The position numbers and the translations under genes are program-made. This document shows positions 42,601-55,942 of a stretch of DNA of 64,000 nt, in pieces (positions within the stretch are counted from its first letter, which is position 1; each line of letters begins with the position of its first letter). Source of the DNA: Channallabes apus (lineage: Eukaryota > Chordata > Actinopteri > Siluriformes > Clariidae); the NCBI GenBank assembly GCA_030522415.1, contig CM060109.1:30339892-30403891 (forward strand). Reading direction: 5' to 3'. The notes below the pieces were generated by a model. The model was given only the letters and a program-made list of their open reading frames with translations. It was not told the origin of the DNA and ran no database searches.

Positions 42601-43805
42601 GTTGTAGTTTGCTTTCAGATATTTCTGTTAAATGTTTGTATGTGATTTGTTTTTGCCAGGGGAACTAAAAAAAATCTCACAGTATCATTTCATAAAGATA
42701 GGAATGGAAACAGGAAGATCACTGACTAAATAAAGTCATAACAAAGTTGTAACAAATACCACTAATCAGAGCTGCAGTGGCTGTGCCCCAAAAATGACAC
42801 CCCAGACAGACTACTTGCACAATCTAGTTCTAAAAACAGACAGGCAAGTGCTTCAGGCTTGACATAAGGCTCATCAATGGCAGTCTAAGTTTCTGTAAAA
42901 ACTCAGAAAATGTGAAGAACATTGCATAACGGCAACCTCTATGAATGGCATCCCAGAAAAAAAAAACGTTGCTTACTCTTCAACAAGAATAAACTTTCTT
43001 AAAGAATATGAAAAAGCCTGAATGTTGGAAGCACATTCTTTTAGTCAGATAAGACCAAGATAAATTTGTTTGGCTCAGATGCCAACTATTGCATGTTCGG
43101 TGTGAACCTGGACAGCATCATGACAGCGAATGCATAGTTATAAGCATGGAGTCAAAACATGGAATTACCTGTAGAAGGCTGATGATATGCAGCTGTGTCA
43201 GTGCAAAAGTTTTGGGGATGATATATGTAGATGACACCATAAATCCCTGTGAATATACCAAAATACTGGCTGACAAGAGGGGCCAAATGCCCAAAAGTGC
43301 GAATCATGCAAGAGCTTACTATATGTAAAAACAATGATGTAGCCAAGTATGTTGCACGCACACGCACGCACACGCACACACACACACACACACACACAGA
43401 CACACACACACACACACACAGAGTCAAGCATACGAATATAATCAGTTCCAGAGGTGAATTCTTAAGGCAAAAGGTTGTATTGCAAAACACATTTTGCCAC
43501 AGAAAATAATGTAGATTTTTATCTATTACAATATACTTATAGTTTTGCATATAAAAACAAACAAATCATTTAGAAGTGACATGTAAATAAAAAATTTATT
43601 AATAAAAAATTATATATATATAAAATAGAGGGTCACATAACCTTAATTTATGATTTCTCTTAGCTCTTTGGCTGCTTTAAAAAAAATAATCTAAAAGGTT
43701 TCTTCTTCCTGACATCTTTAATAACATACTGTAGGACCCATGGTGCTATAGCCTCACTAAATCTTTCACAAAATGCAAAACATCCAAACAAACTAGCAAA
43801 AAAAA

Positions 43806-43879
<74 letters not shown>

Positions 43880-46800
43880 TTTGCTTAACTTAAAAAAAAA
43901 ATGTATTAGCTCCCGAAAGTATGCACAACCGGAAGTCAAATTTCTTGCAAAATTGTAGTTTTTAAGACGAACATTTGCTAGGTGGGTCGTTCGTGTGCCG
44001 AGGTACCACTGTTTGTATGTATATGTATACACACACAAAACGGTTTTGTAACATTGTAACCTGACAGCCAAGGAGAGTGTACTGGAATGCACATGTGTGA
44101 ACAATGACGACTACATTGTACTAGTCAGAGAGGCCCTAGATGCCGTTGAGTGAGCATGTGTATTGTGTGAGTAGAGCAACATACTGTATCTGCATAAAAT
44201 TTAGTTTTGAGCTTAAACATTCCTCCGTGGAAACTATTCGGATAATTCAGAAGGCTGCAGTGAGTGCAGCAGAAATAAAAAATGTGGCACAAACACTTCA
44301 ATGATTGTAAAGAATCTGTTGAAAAGTTGTTTATATATAAGCCTTCAATTGGATAGCTACTGCAGTGATTAATAGGGTTTACTGTAGGTGGCAAGTTATT
44401 TAACCCTGATGCGGCGAGATCCCTTCTTGTTTTTTAAATAACCATTAAGAAGACATACAGTATCCTGTGGTTGTGGTTAAAGATGTTACTCTGTTTCATA
44501 AGGGTCAAATTATTGGTCTGCATCAGGAAAAGAAAACAACTAAGTAAATAGTTAAGAATTATAAAACACATTATTAAAACCTGGAAGGATAGCGGTGAAA
44601 CATCATCTTGGAGAAAGAAATATGGTTAGAAACACATTCTGAATGAGCGTGATGGGAGATCACTTAAACACTTAGTGAAATCAAATTGTTAAAAAAAATA
44701 AAAATACACTCGACCTCACGCCTATGTTTAATAGTAAAGGTAAGAGCATTTTGACATGCAAAGAAAACTCAAGGAATTCTGACTAAACAGCTGTGTAGCA
44801 TTAAGAACACATCAGTCAGGCTAATCAGAAAGAAGGCTTCAGTTTACAAAGGGAACATGATGAACAGACTGTGGAGCATTAGAAAAAGGTCATGTGGTTT
44901 GATGAGTCATGGCCGTAATCATATATCTGCCTTAGCGAAATATATAATTCAGAGCGGAAAACAATTTGAGTGGGGGGAAAAGTTCTTACCATCTTGCTGC
45001 TTAAAACGATGTGCAATCATGACATGTGTAGCTTTTTCTATGGCTGGATCCAATAGCTCCACAGGTTGTTTGCCATACTTTTGAACTCTAAATACGTCAT
45101 GTTTCAGGTTACTTCCGTAAATAAGATCTTCAAAAATGTTGATTCTGTATGGCTGTGACATCCCTGTATAGATTACACAGAATAGTAATTTTATAACCCA
45201 AAAATGTGTATGTTGTACTGGTGCCTCACATATTCACTACAGTTGATGAAATTCCAGGCAGGGAATGTGAGTAAGATTATGAGACAAACATTTAATTATA
45301 TTGAACAATTGCTAACTTACCCTGCTTTCCATTGATGACTACCCTTGGGTCTGAACCATCCAAGCACACGCTCCCAATAACTGAGAGCTCTGCGTCAGCC
45401 CAGTATAAACGTTGGCTGAAGTAATCAAGTGCTAATCCTATGGGAGGATTGGGTACAGATTTATTCATCTTGTAAATTAATCAACAGGGTTTACAATATG
45501 TGAGTACACAAAAACACCTATTTAAGAACAGGAGGCCAAGAGGACCACATTCATGTGTAATGTGTTATTGTCTGCAAAATCTCTACAGGTTTAATGAAAG
45601 CCATGTTGGTTTTGCACTATTTTTTGCTTTTACATTAATCACAATCTCGTTTCCATTTAAAGCATAATATAAAACTTGCTTCAATACAAATCTATTGAGT
45701 GCTCATTTGATCTCTTACTAGTAAAAGATATGCAGTTAATAATCCAAGTGCAGTATAATGCAAGTAATAGACCACTAATGACATTGATATAAATTATACA
45801 CATGTGGTATAGAAATCAATATACCCTGATTTGAAATTTGATAAATATCTTTTAAAAAGATAATTCAATAAATGTATGCAGTTACAGAAAAAGCATACAG
45901 TAAATGCATTAACGATATTTATGAAACCAACCCTCATTACTTGCTTTTATTTATAGCAGTAAAAAAAATTCCCTTGGAGAATATATTAATTTCTCATTAA
46001 AGTAATAAGAACTACTTATAAGAAGTACTAAAACTAAACTAAACAGTTGACCTAAAGATTATGAGTTATGAGTATATTTAGGATATTTATTGTATTGTTC
46101 AAATGTAAAGGCCATTACCTGTGGGCCTCCTGAGTTTTTTATCCAGAAGCACTCTGCGCATAGAGCCATCCATTGCTGACTCCTCAATATGTGAGTGGTC
46201 ACCAATAACTGACCAATACATCATCCTGTAACAGCCATGAATATTTCTGTGATGGCAGTAAGTGAGCATGGTATAATAAGATGATCTGGCCCACCACATA
46301 AACAGCCATTGTTACCTTTTCAATCATTAACTTTTATGGAAAACATTATTTAAATCTTTAACATTAGTAATGTTTGAGGGGAGTTCAAGTCAAATCAGGT
46401 TTTCTGCTAGAGCACAATAACAGAAGACAAAATAAAAATCTTGGAGCAAGGTCATGACAGTACAGGGGTTGGTGAATGATTGTGTGTATAGTTCCCATAG
46501 ACAGATGCGGCTCTTCTGCAAATTGGTGACAACTTATCCATTGATTTTAAAGAATCTGATGTTCCTCTCAGTGAATAGTCACAGGAATTAAATTGATCTT
46601 TAAAACAATTGCATCATTCGTCTGTTTTACTCCATCAAAGAGTCTCATGACCGTATTGTCCATGAGAGTCTTCTATGAATACTGAATCAATACCAATTGA
46701 ACACCTTCAAATTCATTATTTATTTATTATCCTACTTTGACTTGAACGCCCTTGTAAAACATGCAAATGTATGTCATATACTAATAGCATTGTAGGTACA

Positions 46801-47299
46801 GGAGGCTTTGGTGGAGAAGCAGACCAATAATTGGGGAAGCACTCATCATAGCACTAGCATTGAATATTGTTTTATAATGAGTACACAGCATAATACAGTC
46901 CATAGCAATCCTATGATGTAATAAAACAATCCATAGCATTGTTGAATTTTAACCATAATAGCACACATAATAGCACCTCTGTTTAAAGTAAAAATTTAAG
47001 TGCATGATAAAACACCATTCTCTATGTGATTCCAAACATGTTATGGTGTTTTTGACTAATACTGTACATTGTCAATACAGTGGAACCTTGGATTGCGAGC
47101 ATAATTCATTTCGGAGGCGTGCTCGTATAACAAAACACTCATAAAGCGAATTTCCCCATAAGAAATAATGAAAACTCGTTCCACAACCCCGAAAAAATAA
47201 ATACATAAAAATAATTAATACAAAATATAAAGTAAAATAAAAAAAATTAACCTACATTTTCCCTTTGAAAAGAAACGAGACAGAGCAGTGTCTCCGTTA

Positions 47300-47390
<91 letters not shown>

Positions 47391-50300
47391 GGCGAGAGGA
47401 GAAGGAGTGTGTGTGAAGGGGCACTGTGTCCAACACAAAGAGAGAGAGAGAAAATGGAGCTTTAAACTCTCTAATGAGATGTTCTTTTGCTTTACACGTA
47501 CGTACACACGTGTGTTATAATAAACAGTACACACGCGATATACAGACACACATACAAACACAAAATAAAAGATGTTTAACACGCACACACATGGTCACAG
47601 TGTTATAGTAAACATTACAGGTGTGCACACATGTTGATTATACCAGTGAGAGATGAGCACTAAGACCGAGCAGGGGGAGACGATTACCCACAATTCCGCA
47701 GCACGAGAAAGAAAAACCATTGGCTCAGTTGTGATCACGTGCCGCTCGACATCAAACCAAGAAGTGCATGCGTGATACATGATCCTCTGTACTCGCAAAC
47801 CAAGACTTGTTCGTTTTTCAAGTCAAGATTCATTAAAAATCTTTGCTCGTCTTGCCGGATTACTCGCAAGGTTCCACTGTACATTTAAACAAACAGTCCA
47901 AAAATCTGGTTTTACTTTTTTACCATTGTAGAGTATTGTGTGTAGAATGATGATAAAAAAGAAGACATGCGTCCATTTTAAGATGAGTGTGAAACATAAC
48001 AAAATGTGGAAAACTTGAAAGGGTCTGAAAGAATTCTGTCAGCACTGTACATTCTTAAGGAATAAGGATAAGGATATGCACATATCACGAGACATACCTC
48101 AAAAAGCATACCTCAATGTTATGTATATGATATTTTAATATAATATATCTATTCAAGCTCTTCCACACCTACTGACCACATACTGAACAAATGTGGAAAT
48201 ACATGGGGCAAACTCAACATTCCCACCTAGTCATTAGCGATTCATTTCTCCTCATAACTTCATACACAGCTAAATTAAATCTAATTCCATATACTGTATA
48301 TCATTAATTTGCCTTAGTTTACTACGTAATTTTTTAATATGTATGACCATAACCCTCTAGAGACATGCACTTTACTGTTGTGTAGACTGCTCTTTCTCCT
48401 CACTGTTTCTTTAAACAGGCAGAAGTTTGTCATAAAAATTATACTTAATAGTGCTTAGATGAGGACCTAAATACAATATATTTGGGAGAAAATGACATGT
48501 CCTCTCATATAAGGACATTTGCGTCTCAAGAGGGTAATGTTTCAGATTTGTTCCTGTGTTTTTAAGCCAATAGAATAGCAAAATATGTAGAAAACCAATT
48601 AAAAAGGTTACCCTTTGACAGGATTGATGGCAATGGCATAGGGCTCTCCAGCAATATCAGTTATCAGACGAGTGCAGTTGGGTCCCTTGAGCTGGCCCAC
48701 ATTAATGGAGTATCTCAGCTTGGTCCAGTGGGCTGTGTAATAGCTGAACCAGTGCATTCTTGAGTGGTCTGTCCAGTAGATATTTCCAGTTACCCAATCA
48801 GCTGCTACATCTCTAGGCCGCCGAAAATCTGGGCACTATACAAGCATAAAGGTTAAGAAAGGCTTTTAAGCAAAGTTCCAAAAAAAGGAAACAAAAATCA
48901 GAATCATACATTTAGTCTTTACAAACTTCTTTTAAAAGAGTGTACCAGAAAAAAAAACGTAAAAAATAAATAAATAACTACATATAGGAATAAAGCAGTG
49001 GTCTTGTAACATATTTTAACAGGAAAAAAAGAATGAATATAAGAAACAACTTGCAATACAAAGTATATTCCTGAGGACCCTCGATAACATGCTTTCCATA
49101 ATTAGCAATACTTACTATTATTCCATCATTTGTTTTAGTTTGACTTCTGTCTATGATTTCTTTGTAAAAAAGTCCACCCGGATTAAACTGGGTAGCCCAG
49201 ATAAACTTTTGTTGGTGCAACAGAGCATCCATCCCAATGATGCGGGCATTTTCCTCGATGCGAGCGAGCACTTTGTGTCCATGGCTCTGGTTAAATGGAT
49301 ACACAAAACTTCGGATTTCAGTGTCATTAGCTATGTAGAGCACTCGATCTTCTGGTCCTGCCCGTTGAGTTATTAATATGCAAAAAAAATGAGAAGTGGC
49401 TAAATTCCATTTAGGGTTTAAGACAACAGTTTGAAAATTACAGATGCAAATCAGTTAAATTTTATACAACAGCGTAGGTAAACAAGCTAAAATTTAACAT
49501 TATTTAAAAAAATGATTTACAAAGTTTACCTAAAATATTAATTCAGGTAAAAGTAAACTATAGTAAATGAAGTAACATGGCTGTATAGACAACATGCAGT
49601 ATACATAACAATTATAGCATACATTTATTTTTACATTAAGAAAGTGAATACTGTAAAAAAAAATGTGCCAATATAATAGAAATGGTTTACATTTTGAAAG
49701 AAATGATGAATGTTAGAAGACATGTAAGGATATTATTTATTTAAAATTTAATGTATGTCTAACTAATGTGCTCATATATTGTTGGTATACACAGTACAGT
49801 AGCTACTGTAGCTGGTGAAATTTTTCCCCAGTTCTCTCCGTTGCTGATTTTGTTCTAAGAAATAAATGTGTCTCCACTGATGTGAAAAGTACATTAAGGG
49901 TATTAAGGGCACTGAACATTAAGTGAAAAAGTATCTAATGCCATTATGGCTTTTGACACATTTTGTGATTTTGCTAACGCCTCTTAAGTTCATGTCTATA
50001 TTTTATCTTATATATTTTACTAACAAATAAGATGTGTCTAATAAAATTCTATCATGAACCTGTGAGGAGATTCACTACTGTAGTAAATTATTTAAAATAG
50101 CATTTGTTTAATATCAAATATTAGTTGAGGGAAAATGCACATATTCAATATGGATTGTAATTTCCTAATGAGATGTGTGCTTAAATGACTGGCAGAAAAA
50201 TATCTCTCTATCTAGATAAAGAGATAATTCTATCTGTCTTATAAATTAAATCAATACATGTAAACTATATATACATGTATCTGTCTGACACTATTATTTC

Positions 50301-51053
50301 TTTCTCGTAAAACCATTTTGGTTGATGAAATATGAGAAGAATATAAAATTATTTAAAAGACATAATGAAATAAGTAGAAAGTGTAGGTCCTTACCTTTAG
50401 CTATACAGTTGCCATTAATATCCTTATAAGTTTTGTCACATGTACATTTGTATGATCCTTTAGTATTTGTACAATAGTGTGAGCAAGTTCCAAAATATAA
50501 GCACTCATTGATTTCTACAAAAAAGAAAAAAGAAGAAGGTTAACATATTATAAAGATCCCCTTTGACTCATCACAGTGAATTTGCTGTATTTTAAGGAGA
50601 GCTTCTACAGTTGATGGGAGTTCATTCTGCCTTAATATGCAAGTCATTAGGTACAATCACCATCCTTTTTTTTTTTCCCTGATTTTCTCCATAATTTAGT
50701 CGTGGCCAATTCCTCCCCGTCACTAGGGGGCTCCCACATTAAGGCTACTACTACCACTCAGCCTGTAGGGCTGAAGACTATCACGTGTTTCCTCCGAACC
50801 GCGTGACGCCAGCCGACCGCATCTTTTCAAACTGCTTGCTCACGCACCGTTAGGGGCGGAGTAACACACTCGGTGGATAGCGCTCCTTCCGCGTGCGCGA
50901 GCTCACAGATGCCACTTATTGGCTATAGTACCATGATTAATGTGGGAGTTCAAAGTACCTCTCATCCGTCCCCTCTGTCAGAGCTCGGCCAATCAGCTCT
51001 TTCTAGACCTCCGGCTGTGAGAGGTAACAGCATTACCCGGGGAAAGTGAATGA

Positions 51054-51103
<50 letters not shown>

Positions 51104-51108
51104 ACATA

Positions 51109-51146
<38 letters not shown>

Positions 51147-51373
51147 CTCGGCTTTACAGCCCCCACCCACTCCCACCCGGCTTCAAACACAAACACACAG
51201 AAACTCCGCTCTTTCGCGATTCAAAGGTAAGGTGCTGTTTAATTTGTTGTTGTTGTTTTACTTTACAGCACTGATTCCGTTAGTATGCGTTCACGCGAGT
51301 GTGACTAGCAATGTTCCTTGCTAATTTTTAAATGGGTAATTTTTTAACGGTTTTAAAAATGGTCTCTCCGTTA

Positions 51374-51430
<57 letters not shown>

Positions 51431-54400
51431 GTGCATGCACACACACACACATAGTCCTACATATAACAGGGTTAAGGCTGAACCTTGCAGTAATATGAAC
51501 TATCCATGGGTCGATCGATCAATTTTGAAAAATGTCAGTAAATTTTTATCGTTAAAAGTTCCTAAAACACACCATGTTGCATGTTTTTTTCCCCTGCGGT
51601 CCGGGGAACTGCTGTGTAGCGAAAACACATACGTAAAAGGCACAGGAACATACACGCATACTGTATAATGCAGATAACTGAGCATGCTCACAATACGGTT
51701 GTATAAAATGACCATTTATTGTAACTGTGTAAATGGTGACCTCTTATGCAATGTTCCTGGGAAAAACTGCTGTCTGTGGGTTTGAGAAAAATTATGCAAA
51801 TAACCTGCCAACAAAAGAAAATCTTGACACACACATAAAAAGTGTGATGAGCAAAATCTGTCACAAGGAGTATGTATTTTATTGGCAAATAGTAGTTAGT
51901 CTACAATGACAATTTACTTCTGCTTTGACAGCTGTCTTCTGTTTGTTTCTGGTAATAGATGCTTATGCGAGTAATCCTAATTGATGTATGGATGTGCAAT
52001 GTTCTCTGGGTGTACTAATAGTGATTGGTGGTGGGATTGATTTTCAGGAAACATAACGAGTGCAAGAAGGTGTGGTTAAACCGATTATTAATCAATCATA
52101 GATTAGACTACGGTTTGTCTACCAGTGTCTTATCATTTTATAGCAGTTTAACAGCAAAAAGTTCACTGCACCTTCACATCGTTTAGTCTTGAGATTCCTT
52201 TGAAATCCAGGTTTACATTGGCAAATGACATTGGTACTTGTTTGGTTACACACTGCATCCTCTCCACACGGATTCATCCTTTTTCCACATATGTCTCCAT
52301 TCAAAACTGGAATGAAAAAGAGCCTTGAAATCTCTGACGTTATAAACACATCCTCTTTTCTAGTAAAGAGAAAAAAAGCATACCGTATATAATTGCAACT
52401 CAGATATTTATTTTGAAAAAATATGTGACCATTTTGTGAAAAGCCAGTTGAAGTACTTTTTGTGATTTGCAGTTGTCTAACTTAAAATTAAATGATACCA
52501 GTCAAATGTTTGGACGCAAGTTTAGATGCATTTTCTTCTTTCTAGAACACTGGATTTTTCTTCAAAACTTCCCTTTGCCGCAGAGGAGAAGTTCATTTAG
52601 ATTTACCAAAATCAAAAATTACCAATTAACAGCACCTCAGATTAGGGCCACTATGAAGGTTTTACAGAGCATACTGTAAGCAACAGACACATCTCAATAT
52701 TCAAAGAAGAATATTGTATATTATGATGCCTTAAGCATTGTTTTACATTGAAAAAAAAATCAGGAAAGACCATGGAATTAGACAAAACTTTGCATTAGTT
52801 GTGTCTGTACAAAGCTTGCACATTCACATTCATATGTTGTACTGTATAGATATTTTTTCTGATGAGTTCAGAAGTGATTAAGATACAAGGATACTTACAA
52901 GACTTGCAGTCATGCTCATCGGATCCTCCATCACCACAATCATCAAATAAGTCGCACTGCAGCTGAGCAGGTATACAGTGCTTGTTACCGCAAGTAAACT
53001 CAGTCTTTCCACACGGCTTTGGTCTGGCAGACACAGCCTCTGATTTGGAGCAGATTCAAAAGTTCAGTTATACAGTTCAATTCCTGCCAGCTTTTTTCCC
53101 CCTCCAGAAATCAGAACACAGAATAACTGGTTGTGGTTCAGTACGATAAATCCATGCTCAAAGAAATTCTCCTTACATGCTGAAACTTCATCTACAACAG
53201 TCAATAATAGTGTTTTGTCCCCCCTAGATTTTACTTACCACACTGTTCTTCATCTGAATTGTCACCGCAGTCATCCACATTATTACAGATTTGATCAAGC
53301 CGCAAACACACTCTATCGTTTCTGCAGCGATGTGGCCTTGTAGGAGGGCAGGGCAGCTTAGCTGGAGAGTAAAAAACAATTGGTTTTATTCATAGCAAAT
53401 CCATATACAAACGTTGTATAGTCTTACATACTAAAGAGAAAACTATGTTGGAATTTCCCACAATTTGTAACACTTTTCATATTATACCTTGGCAAGGAAC
53501 ACAAAATAAACAGAACATCAAAGCCCTATAGTTGATGTACATGCACAATAAGAGTACAGTACATTATTTAGTATTTTCTTTTCCCCTTCATCAGTGATCA
53601 GTGATATTATAGCTGCTGTTGTTAGCCTGCCTTTTTACAGTGTTTCAGATCAATTAATTTCAGATACAGCATTTACTGTAGCTAGACAGCTCAGCCTTAA
53701 ACCATGGGTATTAAAATGAAAAAAGTTGTCAATGTCCCATTATACACACTTGCGGTCAAGCAAATAATGACTGAATAGTGACAGCATTTACATTTGGATG
53801 CTTAACTATAAGTGATTATTTATTTGCTATAAATAAGCAGATGTATTTGTGTTTCACTTTTGACTCATGGCTTGGACTTAGCACAAAAGATGTGTTTTGA
53901 ATTTTAAGATTGAAAAATAAACCAGAGAGATTAAAACAAAATTAACAATGAATGAAAGTCTGTGAAAGCCCCCCGCCCCCATTCCCACCTTTTCACCTAA
54001 TGTCTCTAGCCCTGCAGCTAGTGTCTGTTTCAGTAAACTGCCTGTAGATAAAAATTTACATGGATGGATGTGATTAGATAATCCACAAAAGATGATCTGG
54101 CACTGAAGCTGAGATTCTTTGAAAACTAGAAGAGGCCAAAAACTAGAGATGGTTTTCTTTCATATGTTTCTCATCTCTGGTACAGAATTTTTTCAAGCAT
54201 GCAATCTGGTGCATTCGATGCTCAATCAAGCATTCGCAAAAGGAGGTGCAGGAGTGGTCCAGTTAAAAGGTACATGCAGTTACAGCTACTGAACTTCCAT
54301 TTGTCTGTACAAATAATATTATTTATTTATTTGTCTGTACAAATAATATTATTTAAGCAGACCAGTATTTGACTGATTATGAACTATTATCGGAACACAC

Positions 54401-55844
54401 AAAGTAGCTGAATTTGACTCCTCACCACATAACTCAACATCTTCATCGGAGTTATCGCCACAGTCATCCTCGCCATCACACACCCAGGAATGCAGCTTAC
54501 AGAGGGTATTGTTGCAAACAAACTCATCAGGACGGCAAAAAAATGCTCCTTCTGTAATCACAGCATGATAAAATAATTTTATCATTAACGGTATTAGTAT
54601 TCCTTTCATTATGTCTGAGATTACACATACAGTAAAGCATATTCATTATATTGTGAAGGCAATCTGGGAGCAGTAACTGTACTTCAAGGAAAGCTTAATC
54701 AAAAACTTAAACGACGTCCATGTTAGGTATAAGCTTTAAGAAATAAGAAATAACTTGCTAAATCTGAAGCAAGAAAATAGTTTTTTCTATGTACCGTGGT
54801 CACAGTTCTCTTCATCACTGTGGTCCACACAGTCGAACACGTCGTCACAACGCCACCTTTTTGGGATGCAGTGAGCATGGTTCCTGCAGAGGAACTCATC
54901 CTCTTTGCACTCTTTTACACAGTCCATCTGGTGAGAGCCCAGAAAAGAGACACTAAGATAATCAGACAGACACTCTCCATGGGTGGAGTTCACCTTATTG
55001 TGGAGGAGGCAGAGGGAAAAAAAAGGGAGCAACGTTTCCATGGAAACAGTGAGAGCAGCACAGTCTAAGTAAGCACATAATGTCAGTTATGTTGTCCGTT
55101 TCTATCTCTTGAATAAATGATACTTTACAGCATGTATATACTTTGTGTTGCATTTGTTTACAATAAAAAGTACCACTCAGGTTCCTATTTAATGCCATAA
55201 TGCTACATTTTATTACAGGGTACAACACTGAGACAGGTGTAGACTCCTAATGTGTTTGTGTCTAGGTTGTGAAAGCATTGTAGAAGGACATACTTCATCA
55301 GAGCTATCAGGACAGTTATCATGTCCATCACACCTCAGGCTGGCTGACACACATCCTCCACTGGCACACACATACTCGTTAATTGAACAAGAGGGGAGCA
55401 CTGCAAAACAGAGACACACAAGATCACAGTCATTGTTGACTTTAGCTTGACAGTTACAAAACAAATTACATATGGAAAACAAAGGGATTCACTCGGGCAA
55501 GTTCAGTAGGTAAATAAATAAAAACAGCATATCTGGGAAAAGAACTGTCTATGATCACAAAATACTGCCTGCTTTAAAAAATGTCTCGAAACTGCCAAGC
55601 GTCTCTCTAAGGGCAAAACACACAACCTTATAGGTAACAATGAAAAACTGATTTCAATATGCGGTCATTTTTGTTCTTCTTCTAACATTCAAAAACCAGC
55701 TGGGAAAACTAAGTACAAACTTCCTATTTGTACAATCATTAAAAGAGTAATTAGCAACAATACTGTATTACTTATGAAATTAACAAATGGGTTGTTAATC
55801 AAAAAAAGAAGAACATTTGGTAGCTATTAATGCTCCAAAACACT

Positions 55845-55942
<98 letters not shown>

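Noticed and set aside
51046..51324. Histidine/threonine-rich and cysteine/valine-rich open frames over CA/TG tracts
   Set aside because: They are translations of microsatellites, as are the similar ones near 43,200, 47,250 and 55,800.
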